From NCBI GenBank assembly GCA_946540735.1, contig CAMNIN010000009.1, positions 25,585 through 89,584 on the forward strand: a stretch of 64,000 nt of DNA, written 5' to 3'. The notes below the pieces were generated by a model. That model was not told the DNA's origin. It saw nothing but the letters and a program-made list of their open reading frames with translations, and made no database searches. Every line of letters starts with the position of its first letter. Position 1 is the stretch's first letter. Shown here piece after piece: positions 8,953 through 17,434 of the stretch. The DNA comes from an uncultured Prevotellaceae bacterium (lineage in GTDB: Bacteria > Bacteroidota > Bacteroidia > Bacteroidales > Bacteroidaceae). The translations under genes and the position numbers were made by a program.

Positions 8953-9369
8953 TCAGGCATATTTACCGGCAGCGATGGCGTCGGCCAACTTCTCCAGTCC
9001 TGCTTGCAGGGGCTTGGAGATCATGCCTTTGACAAACATGTTGAGGTCGGCCTTGATGGTGAGTTTCATCTTGCAGGAGGTCTCCGACGTGGGCAGAAGC
9101 TGTACCCACAGGTTGAAGGGCAACGGTGAACTCACCGTCTCGTATTTGATGGTCTTGGGCTCCTCACGGTCGCAGATGCGGATGGAGATATTGCCCACGG
9201 GGGGGACGTTCATCGTAATGGAGTCGCTGTCGAAGATGATTTCCTCGCGCTTGTCCTCGGGCAGTCGGTCGCGGACCTCCTCGCTGAGGGCAAGGTCGCT
9301 CAACCGATGGTATACGGCTTGCTGGGGATAGGGAATCTCCCTGATGCTGCTTTCAAACTTGGTTTCCAT
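8953..9369 (-). CDS. SRPBCC-fold (START/polyketide-cyclase-like) protein
   Basis: A 138-residue soluble protein with no signal peptide. The pattern M-E-T-K-F-E-S-S-I-R-E-I-P-Y-P-Q-Q-A-V-Y, several beta strands and a long C-terminal helix (G-M-I-S-K-P-L-Q-A-G-L-E-K-L-A-D-A-I-A) fit the SRPBCC helix-grip fold. These usually bind hydrophobic ligands or act as cyclase-like or chaperone proteins. The actual ligand cannot be read from the sequence. It sits between pyrE and argH on the same strand. Confidence 0.7.
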   Translation of the reverse strand: METKFESSIREIPYPQQAVYHRLSDLALSEEVRDRLPEDKREEIIFDSDSITMNVPPVGNISIRICDREEPKTIKYETVSSPLPFNLWVQLLPTSETSCKMKLTIKADLNMFVKGMISKPLQAGLEKLADAIAAGKYA

Positions 9370-9524
9370 GTTATCGTGATTGATTGACGAAAATAATTAT
9401 TCATGTTGCGGAAGTTAAAGAAGTGAAGTCGTTATCGGTCTTTCGGCCCAAGAAGTGAAGCCAGATGCTTTGTTAAAGTCATGGAAAGTACCATTAGAAC
9501 GCTTGAATAGCGAAAGTACATTTG

Positions 9525-9608
9525 CCTTAATGTCCTTATCGTCCTTACCGTCCTTAAATTCCTTACCGTCCTTAAATTCCTTAAATTCCTTACCGTCCTT
9601 AAATTCCG
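9525..9608. repeat. 9-bp tandem repeat (TCCTTANNN)n, intergenic
   Basis: About nine consecutive 9-base units of the form TCCTTAATG, TCCTTATCG, TCCTTACCG, TCCTTAAAT and so on fill the middle of the 264-base gap between the pyrE stop and the SRPBCC start. Two unit types (ending CCG or AAT) alternate irregularly. A plus-strand frame through it reads as a Ser/Leu/Pro repeat but has no start context or family. The array is probably length-variable. Confidence 0.85.
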
Positions 9609-9633
9609 ATAGTCAAGTAATTACTGCGGGTGA

Positions 9634-10266
9634 TTATACTCTCCAGTGGGCGGGGTCTTTGCGCCACTCGTTGAGCAACTCGACATCGCTGTCTGCGATG
9701 TAGCCTGTCTCAAGGGCAATGGCGACCACATGCTCATAGTCGGTAAGTGTCACCAACTCCACGCCAGCATCCTCAAAGGCTTTTTTGGCCACGGGGAAGC
9801 CATAGGTATAGGAGGCGACCATGCCGATCACCTCGCAGGCGTTCTTGCGGATGGCTTCCACGGCCTTCAGGCTGCTGCCGCCAGTGGAGATAAGGTCTTC
9901 CACCACCACCACTTTCATGCCGGGGCGGAGCTCACCTTCGATGAGGTTCTCCAGCCCATGGTCTTTGGGCTTGCTGCGTACGTAGACGAAAGGCAGGTTG
10001 AGGGCATCGGCCACAAGGGCTCCCTGGGGGATGGCTCCAGTGGCCACACCGGCCACGGCCTCAGCCTCGGGGAAATGCTCCAGAACGGCATGGGTGAGCT
10101 CAAGTTTCACATAATTGCGGAGCTCGGGGTATGAGAGGGTCTTGCGGTTGTCGCAATAGAAGGGTGATTTCCATCCAGAGGCCCAGGTGAAAGGGTTGTT
10201 GGGCTGCAGTTTGATGGCCTTGATTTTCAACAGTCGCTGTGCAAAGTCTTTTTTCAGATTATCCAT
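9634..10266 (-). CDS. pyrE: Orotate phosphoribosyltransferase
   Basis: This enzyme transfers phosphoribosyl from PRPP to orotate to give OMP in pyrimidine synthesis. The 210-residue length is normal. The PRPP-binding motif V-V-V-V-E-D-L-I-S-T-G-G-S-S lies near residue 120, K-S-P-F-Y-C-D-N-R lies near the N-terminus, and the flexible loop contains Y-V-R-S-K-P-K-D-H-G. The start at 10266 (M-D-N-L-K-K-D-F) is chosen because the consensus promoter at 10326-10356 lies inside the longer frame. Confidence 0.96.
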   Translation of the reverse strand: MDNLKKDFAQRLLKIKAIKLQPNNPFTWASGWKSPFYCDNRKTLSYPELRNYVKLELTHAVLEHFPEAEAVAGVATGAIPQGALVADALNLPFVYVRSKPKDHGLENLIEGELRPGMKVVVVEDLISTGGSSLKAVEAIRKNACEVIGMVASYTYGFPVAKKAFEDAGVELVTLTDYEHVVAIALETGYIADSDVELLNEWRKDPAHWRV

Positions 10267-10325
10267 AATATATGATCTTTTTGATGTGATGGCATGAAAC
10301 GATGAGCTGTGCCCGAAAGATGCTG

Positions 10326-10356
10326 CAAAGTTAGTGCAAACCGAGAGCAATGCAAA
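10326..10356 (-). promoter_or_regulatory. Consensus promoter TTTG-N19-TAACTTTG for pyrE
   Basis: On the minus strand, TTTG at 10356-10353 and TAACTTTG at 10333-10326 are separated by 19 bases. Transcription is expected near 10322, giving a leader of roughly 56 bases to the pyrE ATG. Confidence 0.75.
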
Positions 10357-10405
10357 ACAAATCTGTAAGTTTTTGCTTCACTGGCCATGCGAGGCCCGTG
10401 TCCGG

Positions 10406-12115
10406 CTATGCACGTGCCTCCTCCTTCGCCATACGCTGGTATTGCGAGGGGGTGAGTCCTGTGATTTTCTTGAACGTACGGATGAAATGGCTCCTCGACT
10501 TAAATCCCACTTCCTCGGCGATGGCCTCGTTGGTCTTCGACCCGTAGTGCTCGGTGTCGACAAGCCGCTTGCAGACTTCCGTGATCCGCTGCTCATTGAG
10601 CAATGTATTGAAATTCTTGCCGATGGTCTCATTGATGACCTGCGACACATATTTGGTGTTCGACCCCACGAGAGAAGCCAACTTGTCGATGGTGAAATCA
10701 TCCTGGCAGAACTGCCCCGGGTCATGCATCACGTCACGGATGCACTGCAGAAGCTGTTGACGGCTCTCGTCGGTGAGGCCCGACGAACGGTAACGCCCGC
10801 TGTCGTGCTCCTTCGACTTGTACTGCTCGAGCAACGTGGCATACTGCTGGTGCAGCTCCTGCTCATGCTCCTCTTGCTTGATGAGCGCCACATTCTTGTT
10901 GAACAGGTCCTTGTTGCTCCGCGACAAGCGACGGTTCTGCCATATCATGAAACCGAGGAATACCAAGGCGAGAAACAAACCGGAGAGGATGGTCATCGTC
11001 ACGATGTTGCGAAGGCGCTTCTCCGCCCTCAGTTCGGTCAACTGACTCTCGTATTTCATGGATTCATGCAGGAACTGCATGTCCTTGATCTTGCCATACT
11101 CATTGGCACTGCTCACCGAGTCCTTGAGCTCCATATAGCGGTATCTGGCTTCACGGGCGCGCTGTGTCTCACCGCTTTGCTCATAGCACATGGCCTGGTA
11201 TTTGTAGGTATTGATGAGCATGTCGAGACTGTGGCTCTCACGCGACTTGATCTCGCAAGAATCCAGGCTCTCGGCCGCCTTGCGGTATTCGCCCATCTGC
11301 ATATAGGCTTTGGCGATGTACATGTAGACGGGCACCTCATGGGTCGAGATGAAAGGCAACCCCTGGGCGATGGCGATCGACTGGCGGAAAGAGGCGACCG
11401 ACCGCTCGTAAGACCGGTGATACATATCCTCCATGCCGTCGCAGATCTTGCAGGCAAAACGATACTGGGCATCCTGCGGACTGATCTTCGTGCCGCGGAA
11501 CCGCCTGATAAGCTCCTGCGACTTCTGCAGGCTGTCCATGTCCCAATCCAGGTCGAGCAGGTTGTGCAACGTGTTGTAGAGGGGTCCCCAGTCATGCCGC
11601 TCCTCACTGATGTCATAGGCCTTGTTGAGGTATTTGCGCGCATTCACATAGTCGTTGTAATAAATGTAAATACCCGCGATATTGTTGTAGGTGCGGTAGG
11701 CAAGGGAGTCGTCGGCGATGTCGATCACCTTCATGAAATAAGAGAAAGCCACGGAATAATCAGACTGCATCATGGCGATGCCTCCGGCATTGTTGAGCGC
11801 GTAGGCATAGATGCGTTTCTCCTCTTCCGACATGTCGGGACGGTAATGGCTCGTCACCAGCGAGAAACAAGCCAACGCCTTGTCGAGATCACCTTTCGAC
11901 AGATGCTCTATGCCATCATGGTAGATGTCGGCCAGGGGTATGTCGGCGTATTTCACATAGATACGGGAAGGCTCATTGCCATCACTGCTTGAAGGCCTGG
12001 CCGTGAGGGGCATCACGAGGAAGAAAAGCAGAAGCGCCCAAACCATGCGGAGCAATCCCGAGGATTGTTCCGATCGATGAATAGCCACATTTCCGATACA
12101 GGGTGCTTGTGCCAT
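10406..12115 (-). CDS. TPR-containing membrane regulator with C-terminal AraC-type HTH
   Basis: The 569-residue protein has a hydrophobic N-terminal signal or anchor (M-V-W-A-L-L-L-F-F-L-V-M-P), then TPR-like helical repeats over residues about 45-345 (A-L-A-C-F-S-L-V-T, A-F-S-Y-F-M-K-V-I, A-R-K-Y-L-N-K-A-Y). A transmembrane helix follows at about 373-393 (I-V-T-M-T-I-L-S-G-L-F-L-A-L-V-F-L), then a coiled coil and an AraC/HTH_18 domain in the last ~100 residues (G-F-K-S-R-S-H-F-I-R-T-F-K-K-I-T-G-L-T-P). The layout implies a periplasmic sensor and a cytoplasmic DNA-binding domain, as in Bacteroidota membrane-bound AraC regulators. The ligand and targets are unknown. The first ATG at 12115 fits the -7 box at 12145-12152; 12046 is an alternative start. 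Confidence 0.85.
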   Translation of the reverse strand: MAQAPCIGNVAIHRSEQSSGLLRMVWALLLFFLVMPLTARPSSSDGNEPSRIYVKYADIPLADIYHDGIEHLSKGDLDKALACFSLVTSHYRPDMSEEEKRIYAYALNNAGGIAMMQSDYSVAFSYFMKVIDIADDSLAYRTYNNIAGIYIYYNDYVNARKYLNKAYDISEERHDWGPLYNTLHNLLDLDWDMDSLQKSQELIRRFRGTKISPQDAQYRFACKICDGMEDMYHRSYERSVASFRQSIAIAQGLPFISTHEVPVYMYIAKAYMQMGEYRKAAESLDSCEIKSRESHSLDMLINTYKYQAMCYEQSGETQRAREARYRYMELKDSVSSANEYGKIKDMQFLHESMKYESQLTELRAEKRLRNIVTMTILSGLFLALVFLGFMIWQNRRLSRSNKDLFNKNVALIKQEEHEQELHQQYATLLEQYKSKEHDSGRYRSSGLTDESRQQLLQCIRDVMHDPGQFCQDDFTIDKLASLVGSNTKYVSQVINETIGKNFNTLLNEQRITEVCKRLVDTEHYGSKTNEAIAEEVGFKSRSHFIRTFKKITGLTPSQYQRMAKEEARA

Positions 12116-12144
12116 TGTTGCCGGTGGATTTTTACCTTAATCTG

Positions 12145-12152
12145 CAAAATTA
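12145..12152 (-). promoter_or_regulatory. -7 box TAATTTTG upstream of TPR/AraC regulator
   Basis: TAATTTTG on the minus strand, about 30 bases before the ATG at 12115. A TTTG at 12178-12175 is 22 bases upstream, slightly longer than the ideal spacing. Confidence 0.5.
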
Positions 12153-12215
12153 AGGATTTTATTCGAGTTATCGGCAAATCCATCGCACAATTTTCGTTTT
12201 TGTTTCCATCCGGTT

Positions 12216-12246
12216 CTCCCCTCCCCCTGAAAAACGGGGAGGGGAG
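12216..12246. repeat. GC-rich inverted repeat (CTCCCCTCCCC / GGGGAGGGGAG)
   Basis: A perfect 11-bp inverted repeat pairs 12216-12226 with 12236-12246, just downstream of the Omp28-like gene. The hairpin is strong but has no T tract on either side. It may act in transcript stability or be a dispersed Bacteroidota repeat rather than a classical terminator. Confidence 0.6.
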
Positions 12247-12262
12247 TGTCGGACAGGATAGA

Positions 12263-14026
12263 TTATCTCACGACCTGTTTCTGGCCGTTGATAATATACA
12301 GGCCAGGACGGAGGTTGCCGTCCTGAATGCGGCGGCCCTGGAGGTCGTAGACGCTCCGGCGGGTCATATCCGTCGTGGCAGTCGATATGCCGTCGATAAT
12401 CGTGAAGTCCCTGGAATACAGGGTATTCGCATTCGACACCTCACTCTTCGTGGCATCACTGCTGTCGTAGTCGTAGATCATGGCGATCAACTGCAGGTTG
12501 TCGTAGACATAATCGCCTCTCAATTCGAGTTCGCAGTCGTAGCTGTAGTCATCACCATTCCATTCGATCACATCGCCCCAGTCGCTGTTCACCTTGCGCA
12601 CCACATGCTGGTGGACAAACGAACCGCTGGCACCAGCCTGACTGTGGGCCGAGATGTTGTTCTCTACCAGATAGACCGTGATGCGTGGAGGATTGACGCT
12701 GAAGTCTTCTTTCGAACGGTTTCCGCTGACGTTGACATACAACTTGTTGGCGTTGAAATCCACATCCGCATGGAGGGAAAGCGACACAAAAGCAGGCTGC
12801 GACAGACGGAGGTCGGCCGTCGCCTCAAGTTCGGCTTGTGAAGAGGGATTGAAAACCGGGGTGGAACTCCCCCTCGGGGTCCAGCGGTCGGCCATGAGGG
12901 CAGGAGCATAGGTAGAGCCGCCTGCGTTGAAATACCAGAGGTATTTGTTGGCACTGGGCACAGTGAGCCAGTCGGTGTAATAGGCTGAGTGATGGCAAAC
13001 GGCCAGGACAGACTCCTTGTACTTGTCTTTCTCAAGCATGTCGTGGATGTAGGCAGCCACACGCGGACAGTTGGAGCACTGCTCTGTGGTGAACTCCTCC
13101 AGGAACATGACACGGGAGTAGTCGTGTCTCACCGTCTCAAAGACATCGCTGGCCACATTGTCCTCCATGTTGAGGTCATCACCCTCATTGAGCTTGCTGA
13201 TGGTGACAGTCACTTGGCTCGGACCCGGCTCCTGGATATTGGGTTCGATCTCAAAAGAGAAGGCCGTGTTCTCCTGATAGGCGAGTGCGTGTTCTATATG
13301 CGACGTGTAAACCTCATCGACACCCTCGATGCGGGCTTCCACATCGAAACCGGTCACCGTCTGAACGCCCATGTTCCTCACTTCGCCCGAAATGGTCATC
13401 TTACCCTTGTCGATGATGTAATAGTCGGGGACATCCACCGACGAGAGTTTCAGGTTCAATTTCGGCAGGTTGTCGCCGAAGACAAGACCTTCGATGCAGA
13501 GCAAGCCTTCGTCGGAACGGTCGGCCCACTCCTCGTCGGCAAGTTTGAGATAGAGCGCATGGGGCGTGGGCGTAAGGAAAGCCGACACACCTTGGTTGAC
13601 CGATGTCTGGTGGTAGGAGAAACCGATATAGAGTCCTCCGTTGTTGGTGCCGTCAAGCGCCAAAGGGGTGTTGAGCTGGATCTCGTTCCATCCCTTGCTG
13701 ACGCTGGATTTGGGTATGCCGCCTTCCGCGAGATTGACACCATTGAGGTCGGCACGGAGCCACACACACAGCGTGTCGATACCGATTTTCTGGGCCAGAC
13801 CCGTGCGGATGGCCCTGATCTCATTGTCTTTGTAGACATTGATCTCACTGGCCGGCAACCAGATGGCACCGCTCACCCACACGTCTTTCTCCGTGGAGCA
13901 GAACTGTTTGCGGGTGGTGGTCGACACCGAACCGTTGCAATAGCCGATGTTCAGGCCAGAGACTTGAGCATTGCCCGCTGTGCAGACAGCGAGCAATGCC
14001 ATGATCGAAATCAAGAGATTCCTCAT
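12263..14026 (-). CDS. Omp28-like secreted protein with thioredoxin-like domain and C-terminal secretion-type tail
   Basis: The 587-residue protein has a signal peptide (MRNLLISIMALLAVCTAGNA) and an N-terminal beta-rich region (~25-195). An Ig/CARDB-like region (~195-290) follows. An Omp28-like/thioredoxin-fold segment comes next, with F-L-E-E-F-T-T-E-Q-C-S-N-C-P near residue 310. The C-S-N-C pair is a CxxC motif, so disulfide chemistry is possible. The last ~30 residues carry the tail V-Y-D-L-Q-G-R-R-I ... G-L-Y-I-I-N-G-Q-K-Q-V-V-R shared with other secreted proteins here, suggesting surface export. It is the third gene of an operon with the genes at 17435 and 14038; the gap to the latter is 11 bases. 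Confidence 0.8.
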   Translation of the reverse strand: MRNLLISIMALLAVCTAGNAQVSGLNIGYCNGSVSTTTRKQFCSTEKDVWVSGAIWLPASEINVYKDNEIRAIRTGLAQKIGIDTLCVWLRADLNGVNLAEGGIPKSSVSKGWNEIQLNTPLALDGTNNGGLYIGFSYHQTSVNQGVSAFLTPTPHALYLKLADEEWADRSDEGLLCIEGLVFGDNLPKLNLKLSSVDVPDYYIIDKGKMTISGEVRNMGVQTVTGFDVEARIEGVDEVYTSHIEHALAYQENTAFSFEIEPNIQEPGPSQVTVTISKLNEGDDLNMEDNVASDVFETVRHDYSRVMFLEEFTTEQCSNCPRVAAYIHDMLEKDKYKESVLAVCHHSAYYTDWLTVPSANKYLWYFNAGGSTYAPALMADRWTPRGSSTPVFNPSSQAELEATADLRLSQPAFVSLSLHADVDFNANKLYVNVSGNRSKEDFSVNPPRITVYLVENNISAHSQAGASGSFVHQHVVRKVNSDWGDVIEWNGDDYSYDCELELRGDYVYDNLQLIAMIYDYDSSDATKSEVSNANTLYSRDFTIIDGISTATTDMTRRSVYDLQGRRIQDGNLRPGLYIINGQKQVVR

Positions 14027-14037
14027 AGTCGATAGAC

Positions 14038-17000
14038 TTATTTCACAATTACCTTCTGCGTCTTCACCTGACCGTCGGTGGTCGTGGTGCGGATGATGTT
14101 CACACCCTTGGCAGGAGCGTCAAGACGGGCACCGTTGACATTGTAGATCTCCTCGCTCTTGACATTGCGGCTATGGGACAGGGTACTGATGCCCAACTCG
14201 TTGAACTTATCATTGGTGTAGATGAAAGCGTCGTCGAGGCGGAGCACATACTGGCCTTCGCAACCATGATGGCGGAAGACAAGGTAGATGGTCTTGCCCG
14301 CATAGCTGTCGAGGTCGACGATATGGTTCTTCCATCCACCCACCTTGGTATAGTCGCTGCCATATTCCGCGGGCTCATCGATTGTCTCCTCCACCACGGG
14401 CTGAGAACCGTTGATGATAAAGTCGACGCTGCCATCAGCCACGCCAGCGAGGTCATCCACGATATAAAGGCTGTAGTGCTCAGCATAGCGGGTGGGGTGG
14501 AAACCACTGATGTAGTAGCTCAGTTTGGCTCCTTCAGCAGGAATCTCGAATGCAGGCGAGAAGGTCCAGTTGTCGGGGGCGTACGAACCGCCGTAGGCAT
14601 CGGCAGAAGCGGATCCCAGGCATTCATGACCGCTCAGCACATACTCGGGTCGGTCTCCCCAGAGATTCCAACCGAGTTTCCAGGTGTCGCCATCCCTGTC
14701 GTTGTCGAATACCGACCATCCGTAACCGTCATCCTCGAAGTCACCCGGATAGATGATGCCCTTCTGGCCCTTGGCGGTGCCTTCGACAGGCACGAGCACG
14801 TCGCCGGCAGTGGTGTGGATGATCACGTTGCCCGTATAGGTCTTGTCCTCATCGGTCACCTCTGTTGGATAGAACCAGAGATCCACGTTCAGCGTGTTGT
14901 TGAACTGTGCCTGGTTGTTCCAGCCTTCAGGCACGACGCCATAGAACGGAGCGCCCTCGGTCTCTGCCTCGATCGACTCGACGCTCAGCGTGGCACTGCC
15001 AGTGTTCTTCAACTGGACGGTGGAGACGGTGTAACGCTGCGGACCGGCATAGGTGGGTTCAAACTTTACAGTGCCCTCGTTGACGAGTTCCACATTGAAC
15101 TCATCGAAGTCGACCACATGCAGACGGATGTTCTTCACCTCGAAGCGGTGCTTGCCGTGAGTGATGGAGTCTCCATTCTGATAGAACTGGAAGTAGACCC
15201 TGTTGCCGAATGTCGGCTGTGTGGGCGGGATGAAGGTGAGGAACTGTGCGTAGTAACCATTGCTGTAAGCATTGAAGGCGTCTGAACTGGCGTCCTCGTC
15301 CTGACCGAACAGGTAGACCCAACCGGAGTTGTTGTTGCACTGGAAGTCAATCTGTGCCTTGTCGTCATACCAGTAGTCGAGCTCGTTGTCTGTCCGCGGA
15401 GCCCCCCAGGTGCGGCCTTCCCATGTGAGGTAACCGATCTTACCCTCAGGGATATTGAATACGAAATTGAGGGATGAGGTGGCTTCCACGAGGTCGCCGT
15501 CGTCGCAGTTGGCATTGTAAGCCACGCCATTCTCAACGATGAACGGATAGGTGGGGTCGGTGGAGATTTCCATGTACTCCAGGCCCTCAGCGACGACCTG
15601 GCTGAAGTCGGGCATGTCGAAGACCTTGGCCTTGACAGCCACCTGGTAGGTTCCGGCAGAGGTCTCCACAGTGATGTTGGCTGTCTTCTTGCCGGCAACA
15701 GTTGAGGTGAAGGTGATGGGGATCTCCAGGTTCTTGAGAGATCCGGCAGGCTCCACAGCGCTCAAGTCGGCCTTGAACTCCTCGTTGTCGGAAGTGATGC
15801 CGTTCAGGGTGAGGTTGTTGGCACCACGGTTCTGGATCACGATGTTCTGTGTGCCGCTGACGCTATAGCCGTCCTCGACAATGAAATTGCCGAAGTCGAT
15901 GCTTTCTGTCTTCAGGGTTGCTGCATCGGCGGGCAGGTCCTCCAAGTCGAGGCTCAAACCGGTGAGGTAGAGGGCGTTGCTCTCTATGCCTGAGTAATAG
16001 TTGCACTGGTGCTGGAAACGGACGAAATGCTCGCCGGGCGACATCTCGATGGTGCCGTTGAAGTCACCCTCGTCGCTCGTGGCATAGGCTGGGGCGTCGC
16101 TGTCGACGAAGTAGCCGGTCATCAACAGCCAGGCATAGCGGTAAGTGGGGTCGTTCTTGTAGAATCCCTCATAGGAGAATTTACCGAGTTTGCCCTCGGG
16201 CACGTTGAAATAGACCCAGAGGTCGGAGATACCAGCTTGACCCTTGGTGCCGGAGATCGCTGCCGGCGCGCCATTGTACTCACCCATGTAGAAGGAGTTC
16301 TCAAGACTCGTGTTGAAGGTGAATTCTCCTTTCTTCACGATGGCTGAATAGTCGGGGACGGGAACAATCTTACCCGTGAGACCGATAAGGATGCTGCCTT
16401 CGCTCACGCCATTGTCGTAGTTGACCAAGGCATTGGCCTCCACCTCCTCGACAGGAGTCTCACCAGCCAGGTCAAAAGCGGCATAGCCATAGGAAAGGCC
16501 GGGGATCGTGCCGCCCGAACCGCTGATGATGTAACCGTCGGGATCGCTCTCCACCTCTACGATGAAGTCGACGTCGCCCTTACCGATGTTGATGATGGCC
16601 ACGGAGTCTTTCACAGCTTCGGCATTGGGGAAGTTCTCTCCGAGGTCGAGGGTCTCGTTGAAGCAGATCAGTTCACCGGTCTCCTTGGGCTGGCAAATGA
16701 CCATCCGGCGATAAGACTTATAGATACCGTATGACTGGCCGCCGTTGGGCATGTACTCAGCCACGCCCACTGCCTGGTCGGTGGTGAGTTTCTCGAAATC
16801 GCCCTCCACATTGAACACCAGGTTGTCGTCGGGAATCAGCGAACCGGTATCAGTCAGTTGACCGCACACCAGCACACCTATATAATAGTTGTAGATCATG
16901 CCGCACACCGTGGCTTGCTCGAAAACGGATGATGTGGGGACGGTGACGGTCTTTGTGGCCTCATCATACGTACCGCTGAAATCCGTGTCGAGATTCGGGG

Positions 17001-17376
17001 AGTAGTCGGCGGGGTTGAAGAGATTGAAGAAATTGTGGAAGGTCACCTTGTTGCCCTCGCGCACGATTCCCACATTATAGGTGAAGATGTCGCCGCCATC
17101 GGGAGCATAGGAGTAGTTGCGCTGCGTGCTCTGCGCAGCCACGAAATACTGCACAGTGTCAGCATCGCCCTCAGCACGCACCAGTTGGCTTTTCGGAGCT
17201 GCCTTGCGGGCAGAGCGGGCACTTGCAGGCACCATCTTCTCCAACTGCTGCTGGTCTTCCTTGCTGATTTGACTGAACGGGAAGTCAGTCGATACAGGTC
17301 TCGCATCGGCTACCTTCTGGGCGTAGGTCACGCCGACAGCCATGAAGACACATAACAAGCATAGAATTTTTTTCAT
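14038..17376 (-). CDS. Large secreted choice-of-anchor-type protein
   Basis: A secreted protein of 1112 residues with the signal peptide MKKILCLLCVFMAVGVTYAQ. The central region has choice-of-anchor-D-like (ASPM/SPD-2/Hydin type) beta domains, for example L-K-T-E-S-I-D-F-G-N-F and V-Q-L-K-N-T-G-S-A-T-L-S-V. A choice-of-anchor-J-like jelly roll lies at about 895-1065 (G-W-S-V-F-D-N-D-R-D-G-D-T-W). The C-terminal tail is E-I-Y-N-V-N-G-A-R-L ... K-V-I-V-K. No catalytic motif is seen, so a structural, adhesive or carbohydrate-binding role is inferred. It lies 58 bases after the M6-like protease gene and 11 bases before the Omp28-like gene, so the three are probably one secreted-protein operon. 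Confidence 0.82.
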   Translation of the reverse strand: MKKILCLLCVFMAVGVTYAQKVADARPVSTDFPFSQISKEDQQQLEKMVPASARSARKAAPKSQLVRAEGDADTVQYFVAAQSTQRNYSYAPDGGDIFTYNVGIVREGNKVTFHNFFNLFNPADYSPNLDTDFSGTYDEATKTVTVPTSSVFEQATVCGMIYNYYIGVLVCGQLTDTGSLIPDDNLVFNVEGDFEKLTTDQAVGVAEYMPNGGQSYGIYKSYRRMVICQPKETGELICFNETLDLGENFPNAEAVKDSVAIINIGKGDVDFIVEVESDPDGYIISGSGGTIPGLSYGYAAFDLAGETPVEEVEANALVNYDNGVSEGSILIGLTGKIVPVPDYSAIVKKGEFTFNTSLENSFYMGEYNGAPAAISGTKGQAGISDLWVYFNVPEGKLGKFSYEGFYKNDPTYRYAWLLMTGYFVDSDAPAYATSDEGDFNGTIEMSPGEHFVRFQHQCNYYSGIESNALYLTGLSLDLEDLPADAATLKTESIDFGNFIVEDGYSVSGTQNIVIQNRGANNLTLNGITSDNEEFKADLSAVEPAGSLKNLEIPITFTSTVAGKKTANITVETSAGTYQVAVKAKVFDMPDFSQVVAEGLEYMEISTDPTYPFIVENGVAYNANCDDGDLVEATSSLNFVFNIPEGKIGYLTWEGRTWGAPRTDNELDYWYDDKAQIDFQCNNNSGWVYLFGQDEDASSDAFNAYSNGYYAQFLTFIPPTQPTFGNRVYFQFYQNGDSITHGKHRFEVKNIRLHVVDFDEFNVELVNEGTVKFEPTYAGPQRYTVSTVQLKNTGSATLSVESIEAETEGAPFYGVVPEGWNNQAQFNNTLNVDLWFYPTEVTDEDKTYTGNVIIHTTAGDVLVPVEGTAKGQKGIIYPGDFEDDGYGWSVFDNDRDGDTWKLGWNLWGDRPEYVLSGHECLGSASADAYGGSYAPDNWTFSPAFEIPAEGAKLSYYISGFHPTRYAEHYSLYIVDDLAGVADGSVDFIINGSQPVVEETIDEPAEYGSDYTKVGGWKNHIVDLDSYAGKTIYLVFRHHGCEGQYVLRLDDAFIYTNDKFNELGISTLSHSRNVKSEEIYNVNGARLDAPAKGVNIIRTTTTDGQVKTQKVIVK

Positions 17377-17434
17377 AAGCGTAAAATTAGGTGAATAAAT
17401 AATTGTGTTGTCTGTCTTTTCTCTTGGGTCGTCC

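Noticed and set aside
9525..9608. CRISPR array
   Set aside because: The period is 9 bases with no spacers and no cas genes nearby.
9455..9703. Ser/Leu/Pro repeat frame across the first tandem array
   Set aside because: Same reason; the frame also runs into the pyrE gene on the other strand.
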